DNA of 9,449 nt from an uncultured Flavobacterium sp. (lineage in GTDB: Bacteria; Bacteroidota; Bacteroidia; Flavobacteriales; Flavobacteriaceae). Below, piece by piece: positions 1 through 6,600 of the stretch. The notes under the pieces are model-generated. The model saw only the letters and a program-made list of their open reading frames with translations, made no database searches and was not told where the DNA came from. Location: assembly GCF_946481155.1 (NCBI RefSeq), contig NZ_CAMLMK010000100.1, positions 1-9,449 of the forward strand, written 5' to 3'. A program made the position numbers and the translations under genes. Every line of letters starts with the position of its first letter. Position 1 is the first letter of the stretch.

Positions 1-47
1 CCCTCTGATTAACAGTCAGATGCTCTAACCAACTGAGCTAAGGAGGA
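1..47 (-). tRNA. tRNA-Asn(GTT), partial (5' part only)
   Basis: This is the 5' part of a minus-strand tRNA whose T arm and 3' acceptor strand lie beyond the left edge. Positions 1-48 match 182-229 base for base, so it is a second copy of the complete tRNA-Asn at 155-228. The acceptor 5' strand, D arm and anticodon arm are all present. The anticodon GTT reads from positions 13-11 and decodes AAC/AAU. I see no perfect TAnnTTTG promoter in the 37 bases just upstream (48-84), so how this copy is transcribed is unclear. Confidence 0.9.
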
Positions 48-84
48 AACTGTATTTTTTATGTATAGAACGTTTTAAAGATAT

Positions 85-113
85 AAAAAGCCACTCTTTA
101 CGAATGGCTTTTT
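85..113 (-). terminator. Intrinsic terminator between the two tRNA-Asn copies
   Basis: Positions 85-96 and 102-113 form a 12-bp stem with one G-U pair around a 5-base loop (97-101). The stem has A-run/T-run flanks, so both strands give a hairpin followed by T residues. On the minus strand it lies 41 bases past the end of the complete tRNA-Asn and should end that transcript. The shape is bidirectional. Confidence 0.85.
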
Positions 114-118
114 GTTTT

Positions 119-150
119 TTTGCTCCTCCGCCGTGGCGGACTCGAACCAA
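119..150 (-). repeat. Orphan tRNA 3'-end remnant (T arm plus acceptor strand)
   Basis: Read on the minus strand, this segment has a GGTTCGAGTCC T-arm core followed by an acceptor-like end GGAGGAGCA. It has no D arm or anticodon arm. It shares TCTGCTCC-type ends with the neighbouring tRNA-Asn: tttgctcc at 119-126 matches 151-158, and ctcgaaccaa at 141-150 matches 169-178. Its GGAGGA would pair with the tRNA-Asn 5' strand TCCTCC without the G-U wobble of the real 3' end. The 3' half of the T stem is replaced by a 6-bp hairpin (127-132 with 135-140). It is probably a partial duplication of a tRNA 3' end or an old integration scar. It is not a functional tRNA. Confidence 0.6.
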
Positions 151-154
151 TTTG

Positions 155-228
155 CTCCCCCTCTTGGGCTCGAACCAAGGACCCTCTGATTAACAGTCAG
201 ATGCTCTAACCAACTGAGCTAAGGAGGA
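155..228 (-). tRNA. tRNA-Asn(GTT)
   Basis: This is a complete cloverleaf of 74 nt without an encoded CCA. The 7-bp acceptor stem (TCCTCCT with AGGGGGA) has one G-U pair and a G discriminator at 155. The D arm contains AGTTGGTTA. The anticodon stem TCTGA/TCAGA encloses loop CTGTTAA with anticodon GTT at 194-192. The T arm is CTTGG-TTCGAGC-CCAAG. It delivers Asn to AAC/AAU codons. A perfect Bacteroidota promoter lies just upstream (253-283) and a terminator follows at 113-85. Confidence 0.97.
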
Positions 229-252
229 AGGTGTGTTACCTTTAATGCGGTG

Positions 253-283
253 CAAATATAAGCTGAAATTTTATACTCGCAAA
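253..283 (-). promoter_or_regulatory. Bacteroidota-type promoter for tRNA-Asn
   Basis: On the minus strand a -33 element TTTG (283-280) is followed by exactly 19 bases and a -7 element TATATTTG (260-253). This matches the known Bacteroidota housekeeping promoter pattern TTTG / TAnnTTTG. Transcription would start near 246, leaving a leader of about 18 nt before the tRNA 5' end at 228. It lies in the 72-bp gap between the rseP stop and the tRNA. Confidence 0.85.
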
Positions 284-300
284 TAAATAATTAAAAAACT

Positions 301-1890
301 TTAGAAAAATTTATCGGCAACCAGCTGGTAGATATCCTTCCCGAAGGTTAATGCCATTAAGCTCAGCAAGATAATCATCCCTGCGGTCTGTACGTGGCCC
401 ATTGCTTTTTCGCTTAAAGTTTTGCCGGTGATCATTTCTGCAATGGTAAACAGGGCGTGCCCTCCGTCCAAACCAGGAATCGGCAACAGGTTCATGAACG
501 CTAATCCGATAGAGAATAAAGCCGTGAAATTCCAGATGAATTCCCAGTCCCAGGTATCAGGAAGTCCCCTTGCGATACCTACCGGGCTTTTCACTTGCGT
601 ATAAGCGCCTGTGGAAGGCTGCAGGATCAGCTTAAAGCTATTGATGTTGTACACGAATAATTCCCAGGTTTGCGCAATCGCTTCCGGAACGGCTTCAGCA
701 AAAGGAAGCACCGTGGTTTTAATGTATTTTTCATTAAGATTGTCTGAAAAGCCTACGCCCAGTTTTCCGTCTTTGTTGATTGCTATGTTCAACTCCACTT
801 CCTTGCCGTCTCTCAGTACCGTTACTTTTACCTTTTCATTTGGTTTGGCTGTTGCAATGGCTTTTTTGAATTCAATATTGTTTGCGACTTTTTGTCCATT
901 GGCAGTTAGGATTTTGTCATCAAATTTTACTCCGGCCTGTTCCGCTCCGGAGTCCTCCATGATATTGTTTACCACTGCCTTGCTGAAGTCGTAGTTATAA
1001 TTCAAAAGGAAACCTTTCTTTGAAATGCCGGTCTTTCCTGTGCTGTCTATTTTTACGGGTACCACAAGATCCTGATTGTCTCTTTTAATCATGAACTGAA
1101 CCGATTCGTTCTGATGCTGTTTCATGAAGTCAAAGATCTCGTCTACATAGACAAATTTTGTATCGTTTGCACCGACAATCTGATCAAAGCGTAAAATGCC
1201 GCCATTATTTTTGCCGATTGAATCAATGAAGAAATTACCAACCTCCATTCTTGCGGCAACAAAGCCTCTGCCTTCCTGTCTGATGATTTTCCCTTTTTCT
1301 TCGTCGGTTAAAAACAGTTCTTTCTTTTCACCATTTCTTTCGATCTCCACTTTTTCTCCAAACAAAACGGCCATGGTCATGAACTTGAAGTCGTCGTGGT
1401 ATTCCCCGTCAATTTTTAAGATTTTGTCTCCGTTTCTGAAGCCTACACTCTGACCCACTTCTCCAAAGGCTAAGCCGTTTTTCTGAAGTTCTGAGGTTGC
1501 TATTACTTTTTTCCCGATGGTTGTATAGGTGATGCTGAAAATAAGCCAGGCCAAAAGAATGTTTACAATGATTCCGCCCAACATGATGATCAAACGCTGC
1601 CAGGCCGGTTTTGAACGGAATTCCCATGGTTGCGGTTCCTGTTTCATCTGTTCCATATCCATACTTTCGTCAACCATTCCGGAAAGCTTTACATAGCCTC
1701 CCAACGGCAGCCATCCGATTCCCCATTCGGTTTCCCCTATCTTTTTCTTCAATAAAGCGAAGCCGGCATCCATAAAAAGATAGAATTTTTCTACTCTTAC
1801 TTTAAACATTTTAGCGGTGATATAGTGACCGAATTCGTGAAGGATTACCAATACGGATAATATGAAAAGGATTTGTCCTACTTGTATCAT
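301..1890 (-). CDS. rseP: RIP metalloprotease RseP (site-2 protease family), with an apparent extra PDZ module
   Basis: This is an intramembrane zinc protease of the M50 family, which cleaves transmembrane segments of anti-sigma factors and remnant signal peptides in the inner membrane. The first membrane helix carries HEFGH (residues 18-22), the zinc and catalytic site. A second helix is near 99-120, and the last third carries NLLPIPGLDGGH (467-478), whose Asp475 is the third zinc ligand. Between them I see three PDZ-like stretches, at about 133-198, 218-285 and 303-385. The third has the clearest fold signature (GAEQAGVKFDDKILTANG). At 529 aa it is longer than the roughly 450 aa usual for RseP with two PDZ domains, by about one PDZ domain. 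The ATG start puts HExxH in the expected N-terminal helix. It lies downstream of the M1 peptidase gene, with a hairpin between them. In this phylum the substrate is not certain. Confidence 0.93.
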   Translation of the reverse strand: MIQVGQILFILSVLVILHEFGHYITAKMFKVRVEKFYLFMDAGFALLKKKIGETEWGIGWLPLGGYVKLSGMVDESMDMEQMKQEPQPWEFRSKPAWQRLIIMLGGIIVNILLAWLIFSITYTTIGKKVIATSELQKNGLAFGEVGQSVGFRNGDKILKIDGEYHDDFKFMTMAVLFGEKVEIERNGEKKELFLTDEEKGKIIRQEGRGFVAARMEVGNFFIDSIGKNNGGILRFDQIVGANDTKFVYVDEIFDFMKQHQNESVQFMIKRDNQDLVVPVKIDSTGKTGISKKGFLLNYNYDFSKAVVNNIMEDSGAEQAGVKFDDKILTANGQKVANNIEFKKAIATAKPNEKVKVTVLRDGKEVELNIAINKDGKLGVGFSDNLNEKYIKTTVLPFAEAVPEAIAQTWELFVYNINSFKLILQPSTGAYTQVKSPVGIARGLPDTWDWEFIWNFTALFSIGLAFMNLLPIPGLDGGHALFTIAEMITGKTLSEKAMGHVQTAGMIILLSLMALTFGKDIYQLVADKFF

Positions 1891-1919
1891 TTTTAACGAT
1901 GGGTTTTATTATAAACGAC

Positions 1920-1945
1920 AAAAGTAAGGTTTTCACCTTACTTTT
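1920..1945 (-). terminator. Hairpin terminator after the M1 peptidase gene
   Basis: Positions 1920-1930 pair perfectly with 1935-1945 (11 bp) around a 4-base loop, with a T-run at the end of the stem on either strand. It starts 22 bases past the M1 stop codon on the minus strand and ends 30 bases before the rseP start. It should therefore end or weaken read-through into rseP. The minus-strand T tract is short (four Ts), so termination may be partial. I see no good TAnnTTTG element for rseP downstream of it. Confidence 0.6.
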
Positions 1946-1966
1946 TATCATCTTATTTTGGTTTGC

Positions 1967-3889
1967 CTATTTTTTTATAAAATTTTTATGAGTTACCCCT
2001 TCCGAGGTGGTAATCTTCACGATATGAACCCCGTTTGATAAACCCGCTACGCTAAAATCAGGTGCGGTTTCCGTGGCTACCAGCTGTCCGATCATGTTGT
2101 ACACTTCCGCTTTTTCCAATTGGATAGTATCTGGCAGCTGAATGTTTAACCTGTCGCTTGACGGATTCGGATACAGGCTGATGCTTTGCTGTAATTCGAA
2201 GGTGTCGGTTGCCAAGGTAATCGTGCTGTTTCTGGAGATGATGTCCTTGTTCGGATCGAATATCGCTCCCGTTGCCGAAAAAGGTACGTTTACGACAAAC
2301 TGCTGACCGTTGGTGGTGTTGTTCAATACTACATCATGCGTCAATCCGCCCGCTCCTGTTAAACGAACCGTTACCGGCATTTCGAAGAAAGGAACAGAAA
2401 TGTGCGAAGAAGTTTGATTAATGGTGATGCGTACCTGATTTCCGCCTATATTTTGTGCGTTTATCGTGTATGTCGGATACCCCTGCATGTATACCCAGTC
2501 GTTAAAGAACTCCGTAAGGTTTTGTCCGGAAACAACTTCCATGTGTGCCTGGAATTGTGGCGTTACTGCATAGCCGTATGCCAATGCCGGATCATTTAAA
2601 TAATTGCGCAATCCCTGAAAGAAAGCAACATCACCCATTTTATAGCGTAACATGTGTGTTACCATGGATCCTTTGTCATAGGATAAACGGGAACTGAAGA
2701 TTCTGTTCACGTCCAGTGCCTGTGCATCGGTCAGGTACAAATTCCCTCCGGCCTGCGAAGTGATACTGCTGATTTTTCCGCTTTTCCAGCTTACGAAATT
2801 GGCCGCACCGTCAAGATTTTCCACCACTAAACCGGAAAGGTATTCCGTGATTCCTTCGTTCAGCCAGATGTCTTTCCACGTTCCGCAGGTCACTTTATCG
2901 CCGAACCATTGGTGTGCCATTTCATGTGCGATCAGGCTTCGGTTCCAGCCTCCCATAAAGGAAACGGTAGTGTGCTCCATTCCGCCACCCCAGCCAAACT
3001 GTGCATGGCCGTATTTTTCACTACGGAAAGGGTAAGGTCCTACGAGAGTTTCATACAGATTAATGATTTGAGGAGTTACCGCCAAACTGGTTTGCGTGGA
3101 CGCCGCGGTTTCAGGATAAATATAATTTACGATGGGGAAGAACGGACTTGGTACTGTGCCCAAACCACCCTGCTGGTTACAGATCTGATAATTGGTTACT
3201 GCAATAGCGATAAGGTAAGCCGGAATCGGATACCCGTGATGGTAATGCGTTGTTTTGTTCGCTCCCGCTACGATGGCGGACTGCTGCACTCCATTGGAAA
3301 CACTTGTGTAGGTGGAAGGTGCTGTGATATACACATCGATGCTTTCCGCTTTATCGTTTAAATCCTGCTTGCAAGGCCACCAGTCTCTAGCCCCGAAAGG
3401 TTCAGATAATGTCCATAAAATTGGTGTTCCGCTGTGGGTGCTGGTTACAAAAGCCTGTTCGCCGGAAGAAGGCGGTCCCGAATAGGTTATTTTAACGGAA
3501 GAAGAATTTCCTGCCGTTAAGGTTGCCGGAAGGGTAATTACCAATTCGTTGTTAGCATTTTGAAGGAATGTAAGATTGGTTACTCCCTGCATTACGGAAG
3601 TTACCGTCAGTTCGTTGGTTAAGTCGAAGGTAATGGTGGTCATGTCGGCCAGAGCCGTAAAGTTTGTAGTTACTACGCCGGCGATATTATAAACGGCGGG
3701 GTCTACGGTAAATTCCAATTTGTGGTAGGTCACATTGTAATTTTGAGTGTTTGGATTCACTCTGAAATCCATGGTTTTAGCGGCCGATTTCATTTCGGCT
3801 TCAATCATGCTATGGTATTCCTCGTCATGCGTCTGCGAAAATATGCTGAAGGTTACGAGTAATGTAAAAAGCAGGGCAAACTTTTTCAT
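1967..3889 (-). CDS. Secreted M1-family aminopeptidase with C-terminal T9SS sorting domain
   Basis: This is a zinc aminopeptidase (gluzincin, M1 family) that removes N-terminal residues from peptides, predicted to be exported and released or anchored outside the cell. In its 640 aa, residues 1-19 are a signal peptide. An N-terminal beta domain contains the family's substrate-binding sequence GGGMEH (301-306). The zinc site HEMAH (322-326) is followed after 18 residues by Glu345 in NEG, and the catalytic Tyr is probably Y404 in YDKG. The last 70 residues start with a SLYPNP motif (571-576) and end KNFIKK, a type A sorting domain read by the type IX secretion system. I chose the ATG at 3889 rather than the TTG at 3910: the ATG opens a clean signal peptide, and the TTG lies inside the -7 promoter element. 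It probably feeds peptide nutrition. It is transcribed divergently from serS. Confidence 0.93.
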   Translation of the reverse strand: MKKFALLFTLLVTFSIFSQTHDEEYHSMIEAEMKSAAKTMDFRVNPNTQNYNVTYHKLEFTVDPAVYNIAGVVTTNFTALADMTTITFDLTNELTVTSVMQGVTNLTFLQNANNELVITLPATLTAGNSSSVKITYSGPPSSGEQAFVTSTHSGTPILWTLSEPFGARDWWPCKQDLNDKAESIDVYITAPSTYTSVSNGVQQSAIVAGANKTTHYHHGYPIPAYLIAIAVTNYQICNQQGGLGTVPSPFFPIVNYIYPETAASTQTSLAVTPQIINLYETLVGPYPFRSEKYGHAQFGWGGGMEHTTVSFMGGWNRSLIAHEMAHQWFGDKVTCGTWKDIWLNEGITEYLSGLVVENLDGAANFVSWKSGKISSITSQAGGNLYLTDAQALDVNRIFSSRLSYDKGSMVTHMLRYKMGDVAFFQGLRNYLNDPALAYGYAVTPQFQAHMEVVSGQNLTEFFNDWVYMQGYPTYTINAQNIGGNQVRITINQTSSHISVPFFEMPVTVRLTGAGGLTHDVVLNNTTNGQQFVVNVPFSATGAIFDPNKDIISRNSTITLATDTFELQQSISLYPNPSSDRLNIQLPDTIQLEKAEVYNMIGQLVATETAPDFSVAGLSNGVHIVKITTSEGVTHKNFIKK

Positions 3890-3907
3890 AATCTTTAAAA
3901 ATTTTCC

Positions 3908-3915
3908 CAAATATA
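3908..3915 (-). promoter_or_regulatory. -7 promoter element of the M1 peptidase gene
   Basis: The minus strand reads TATATTTG, a perfect TAnnTTTG, ending 19 bases before the ATG at 3889. Transcription would start near 3901, giving a very short leader. No TTG is found at the expected -33 distance, so the promoter may be weak or need an activator. Confidence 0.55.
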
Positions 3916-4026
3916 ACTAAAATTATAACATCTTGTTTTTCTTTTGTTGGGTTTCTAACGGAACTATTTTGCTTGCAATACCCTAAACAAGTTTGTTTTT
4001 TCCGACGGATATAATCAACAATTCCT

Positions 4027-4034
4027 TAAATTTG
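4027..4034 (+). promoter_or_regulatory. -7 promoter element of serS
   Basis: TAAATTTG matches TAnnTTTG and ends 24 bases before the serS ATG at 4059. It is followed by an A-rich stretch typical of Bacteroidota leaders. A clear -33 TTTG at the usual 19-21 base spacing is missing. The short leader leaves no room for a riboswitch or T-box. Confidence 0.5.
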
Positions 4035-4058
4035 CTCCACTTTAAAAAATCATACATT

Positions 4059-5330
4059 ATGTTACAGATCGCTTTTATCAGAGAAAACCAGGAAAAAGTA
4101 ATCCAGGCTTTGGCAAAAAGGAATTTAGATGCTAAGGAATTGGTGGCAACCGTGGTGGCATTAGACGAGAAACGCCGTGCGACCCAAGTGGAGTTGGATA
4201 CTGTTTTGTCGGAGTCGAACAAGCTGTCCAAAGACATTGGTGAAATGATGAAAAACGGCGAGAAGCAGAAAGCCGAAATTTTAAAGGAGAAGTCGACGCA
4301 GTACCGTGAAAAAGGGCGTGAGCTGAGCGAAGTCTTAAATACCGTTTCGGAAGAACTTACACAGGAATTATATAAATTACCGAATACACCGGCTGATTTA
4401 GTTCCGCAGGGAAAAACCGCGGATGACAATATTAATATTTTCCAGGAAGGCGACATCCCGGTATTGCATGAAGGTGCTTTGCCGCATTGGGAGCTGATCA
4501 AAAAATACGATATCGTGGATTTTGAATTGGGGACGAAAATCACTGCGCCCGGATTTCCTGTTTACAAAGGAAAAGGAGCGAAGTTACAACGCGCCCTGAT
4601 TTCTTATTTCTTAGATAAAAATACGGATGCCGGTTACCGCGAATACCAGGTGCCGCATTTAGTTAATGAAGCTTCAGGCTACGGAACGGGACAATTGCCG
4701 GACAAAGAAGGGCAGATGTACCATGATGCCAAAGACGATTTGTATCTTATTCCTACGGCTGAAGTCCCGGTAACGAATATTTTCCGCGATGTGATCTTAC
4801 AGGAAAATGAATTACCGGTATTGTGTACGGCCTATACGCCATGTTTCCGTAGAGAAGCGGGCTCATGGGGAGCACATGTGCGTGGCCTGAACCGTTTGCA
4901 TCAGTTTGACAAGGTGGAAATCGTTCGTATTGAGCATCCGGATAAATCGTATGAAGCTCTTGAAGGCATGGTGGAACATGTGAAAGTATTGCTGCAGGAA
5001 TTGAAATTGCCTTATCGTATTTTGCGTCTTTGTGGCGGTGATATGGGGTTCGCTTCGGCTATGACCTATGATTTTGAAGTGTTCTCTACTGCTCAGGACC
5101 GTTGGCTGGAAATTTCTTCGGTATCGAATTTTGAGACGTTCCAGGCGAACCGACTGAAATTGCGTTTCAAAGGAAAAGACGGCAAAACGCAATTGGCACA
5201 CACCTTAAACGGAAGTTCATTGGCGTTGCCACGAGTATTAGCCGGGATCCTTGAGAACTACCAAACTCCTGAAGGTATTGTAATCCCGGAAGTATTGCGC
5301 AAGTATACCGGATTTGATATTATTGACTAA
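4059..5330 (+). CDS. serS: Serine--tRNA ligase (SerRS)
   Basis: This cytoplasmic class II aminoacyl-tRNA synthetase charges tRNA-Ser with serine (and tRNA-Sec in organisms that have it) using ATP. At 423 aa it has the family's normal length. Residues 1 to about 105 form the charged helical hairpin (antiparallel coiled coil) that grips the long variable arm of tRNA-Ser. The catalytic core follows: the serine-binding TAE loop (233-235), motif 2 starting FRREAGSWGAH (from 263) and continuing into RGLNRLHQFDKVE, and motif 3 NGSSLALPR (384-392). The reading frame is open upstream to a TTG at 3993. That extension has no similarity to SerRS and spans the -7 promoter element, so I start at ATG 4059, where MLQIAFIRENQE matches the normal N-terminus. 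It appears to be a single-gene transcript with its own terminator. Nothing is missing or broken. Confidence 0.98.
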   Translation: MLQIAFIRENQEKVIQALAKRNLDAKELVATVVALDEKRRATQVELDTVLSESNKLSKDIGEMMKNGEKQKAEILKEKSTQYREKGRELSEVLNTVSEELTQELYKLPNTPADLVPQGKTADDNINIFQEGDIPVLHEGALPHWELIKKYDIVDFELGTKITAPGFPVYKGKGAKLQRALISYFLDKNTDAGYREYQVPHLVNEASGYGTGQLPDKEGQMYHDAKDDLYLIPTAEVPVTNIFRDVILQENELPVLCTAYTPCFRREAGSWGAHVRGLNRLHQFDKVEIVRIEHPDKSYEALEGMVEHVKVLLQELKLPYRILRLCGGDMGFASAMTYDFEVFSTAQDRWLEISSVSNFETFQANRLKLRFKGKDGKTQLAHTLNGSSLALPRVLAGILENYQTPEGIVIPEVLRKYTGFDIID

Positions 5331-5350
5331 AAAAATTGATCTTTATAAGG

Positions 5351-5378
5351 AAAGCAGGCTACACGGCCTGCTTTTTTT
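5351..5378 (+). terminator. Intrinsic terminator of serS
   Basis: A 9-bp perfect stem (5351-5359 with 5366-5374) encloses a 6-base loop and is followed by a run of Ts. It begins 20 bases past the serS stop codon and has the classic form of a rho-independent terminator. Confidence 0.92.
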
Positions 5379-5430
5379 CTTTAGGTTTTCATGGACCGCT
5401 TTGGTGGTTAAAGCTTCTAAAAATTTTAAG

Positions 5431-5490
5431 CCATGAATTGCACAGATTTACACGAATTAATAATGGTAGTCCTAGAATCTGTGGCAAAAA
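5431..5490 (+). repeat. Candidate interspersed intergenic repeat with inverted ends
   Basis: The left part has a 9-10 base periodicity of GAATTGCACA, GATTTACAC and GAATTA (5435-5459). The right part ends in AATCTGTGGCAAAAAAA. CACAGATT at 5441-5448 is the exact reverse complement of AATCTGTG at 5476-5483, giving an 8-bp stem across a 27-base spacer. From memory, sequences of this style (CACGAATT/CACAGATT units paired with AATCTGTGGC) recur between genes in Flavobacterium genomes; I could not verify that here. The 5331-5631 gap has no gene. Besides this element it holds the serS terminator and the small palindrome at 5512-5528. Confidence 0.45.
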
Positions 5491-5511
5491 AATATGAGTA
5501 CTTCAATCGTC

Positions 5512-5528
5512 GCAGACTTTGAGTCTGC
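5512..5528. repeat. Small palindrome (7-bp stem, 3-base loop)
   Basis: GCAGACT (5512-5518) pairs with AGTCTGC (5522-5528) around TTG. It has no T-run, so it is not a typical terminator. The CAGACTTT part can alternatively pair with AAAGTCTG at 5588-5595, closer to the next gene. A regulatory site, a REP-like element or chance are all possible. Confidence 0.4.
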
Positions 5529-5631
5529 AAACCAAACTTATAGGCTTTCAGCTCATAATGATTTATTTGTGCGCATTGCATTACAATAAAGTCTGACAAT
5601 CAGAGTTATATAAAGAACCTAAAACTACTTT

Positions 5632-6117
5632 ATGAAATCTTTCTACTTTATCTTACTTGCTGTTTTTTCGAATGCCTTATTGGCCCAAAACAAAGCCATG
5701 ACTTTTGAGCAGGCCGAACTGGAGGGAACTCCTTATGAGCAATTGGACAAACTTTATAAAAGCGCTGTTCATTCCGATGAGCAGCTGGCTGTTTTTAAAT
5801 CGGAACAAGACCAGGAAAAGTTGCGGGCCGCTTATGCCAAATTGCTGGAGGATTTGGGAGCTTTTCTTAGGAAAAACAATTTTGCATGGGAAAAGCCTAC
5901 ACGATGTTTCAACCGGATTTACCTGAACAAAAACGGAACGGTGGATTATTTCCTCTATCAGTTCCTTCCCAGTAAAGAAAAACCTGCAGACTCGCTTTCC
6001 GAAGCTAAAAGAGTGGAATTTGAACGACTTTTAAATCAGTTTGTAAAAGAGTACACCTTTTCGGCTACGGCGAAAGAGAACTTTGCGCAATGCAGTTCCG
6101 TCGTTTATAAAAGCTGA
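5632..6117 (+). CDS. Secreted protein of unknown function (161 aa)
   Basis: I do not recognise the family. A signal peptide covers about residues 1-19 (hydrophobic core, then ALLAQ, a usual Bacteroidota cleavage context), so the mature protein of about 142 aa should be periplasmic or external. Residues 22-82 are rich in Glu, Lys, Leu and Ala and look mainly helical. Residues 90-112 look like a beta hairpin (RIYLNKNGTVDYFLYQF), and a second helical stretch follows at 121-142. There are exactly two cysteines (C92, C154), which could form a disulfide after export. There is no lipobox, no sorting domain and no catalytic motif. No TAnnTTTG promoter is evident upstream; a 5-bp hairpin lies at 5592-5604. 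The stop codon is one base from the end of the opposing gene. The signal peptide, normal codon use and lack of a competing frame support it as real. Confidence 0.8.
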   Translation: MKSFYFILLAVFSNALLAQNKAMTFEQAELEGTPYEQLDKLYKSAVHSDEQLAVFKSEQDQEKLRAAYAKLLEDLGAFLRKNNFAWEKPTRCFNRIYLNKNGTVDYFLYQFLPSKEKPADSLSEAKRVEFERLLNQFVKEYTFSATAKENFAQCSSVVYKS

Positions 6118-6118
6118 T

Positions 6119-6583
6119 TTATTCCGAAACCCTAACGTCGAGACCAACACCTATAACATTCGGCAGATAAGGACCATTGAAAGAATGTGCAAGAATCACC
6201 TTGTATTTGCCTTTTTCCAGTTTTGTCCTGTCTTTGATTTTAAATTCCAAATCGCAGATGTCACCACTGCAATCGCCAAGCTCTTTTCCGGAACTGTCTT
6301 TTATCTTTAGGTCGATCACCGCATTTTCGACTTCGCCTGAAGGAGCTGTGATTTGGATAACCATCGGAACGCTGGCAAACTGATAATCATAAACATGGCT
6401 GAAACGCAACACCAAATCATACGGTTTAGCGTCATCGGTAATGGTGAATTCGTGTGATTTCGTATCGGACTGCACCCAACGGTTGCTGTCAAAATCACCG
6501 TCGAATTTGCTGTAAAAGCCTCCTTTTTCACAGGCGGCTGTTAGCAGTAATAAGCTGAATAATACTAGTGCTTTTGCTTTCAT
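6119..6583 (-). CDS. GldH-like lipoprotein
   Basis: This predicted lipoprotein of 154 aa has a hydrophobic leader ending TAAC, with the lipidated cysteine at C18; Thr at -3 is slightly off the usual lipobox. The mature part follows the order of features I know from the gliding motility lipoprotein GldH: a Trp near the start (W36), then a D-PYDL-LR strand (54-60), Y-Y near 65-67, P-G (81-83), a G-LGD-G-C turn (99-110), a KGKY-V-L-H strand (124-133) and a final VGLDV strand (146-150). GldH is one of the lipoproteins needed for gliding and T9SS function. This gene is not in the usual gldH neighbourhood as I know it, so it may be a paralogue. It has a C105-x4-C110 pair that could form a disulfide. 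It lies 17 bases downstream of the thioredoxin-like gene and is probably its operon partner. Family assignment is from pattern memory. Confidence 0.7.
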   Translation of the reverse strand: MKAKALVLFSLLLLTAACEKGGFYSKFDGDFDSNRWVQSDTKSHEFTITDDAKPYDLVLRFSHVYDYQFASVPMVIQITAPSGEVENAVIDLKIKDSSGKELGDCSGDICDLEFKIKDRTKLEKGKYKVILAHSFNGPYLPNVIGVGLDVRVSE

Positions 6584-6600
6584 GGAAATAGTTTTTGGGT

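Noticed and set aside
611..994. 127-codon open frame on the plus strand within rseP
   Set aside because: It is antisense to the PDZ region of RseP; Ser/Phe-rich composition is typical of a complementary-strand shadow.
2909..3361. 150-codon open frame on the plus strand within the M1 peptidase gene
   Set aside because: It is antisense to the catalytic zinc domain of the peptidase, which is clearly the coding frame; the product looks like random translation.
3890..3910. Longer N-terminus for the M1 peptidase from a TTG at 3910
   Set aside because: The TTG is part of a perfect -7 promoter element, and the ATG at 3889 starts a normal signal peptide.
3993..4058. N-terminal extension of SerRS from a TTG at 3993
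   Set aside because: It runs across the -7 element, and known SerRS proteins start at the ATG at 4059.
4035..4058. T-box or riboswitch ahead of serS
   Set aside because: The predicted leader is under 25 bases and has no T-box sequence; such control is not typical of this phylum.
3983..4543. 186-codon open frame on the minus strand opposite serS
   Set aside because: It is antisense to the conserved coiled-coil region of SerRS and its product has no recognisable family; a shadow frame.
5431..5604. CRISPR array or insertion sequence in the serS downstream gap
   Set aside because: The repeats are short and imperfect, with no regular spacers, no transposase and no target-site duplication that I can see.
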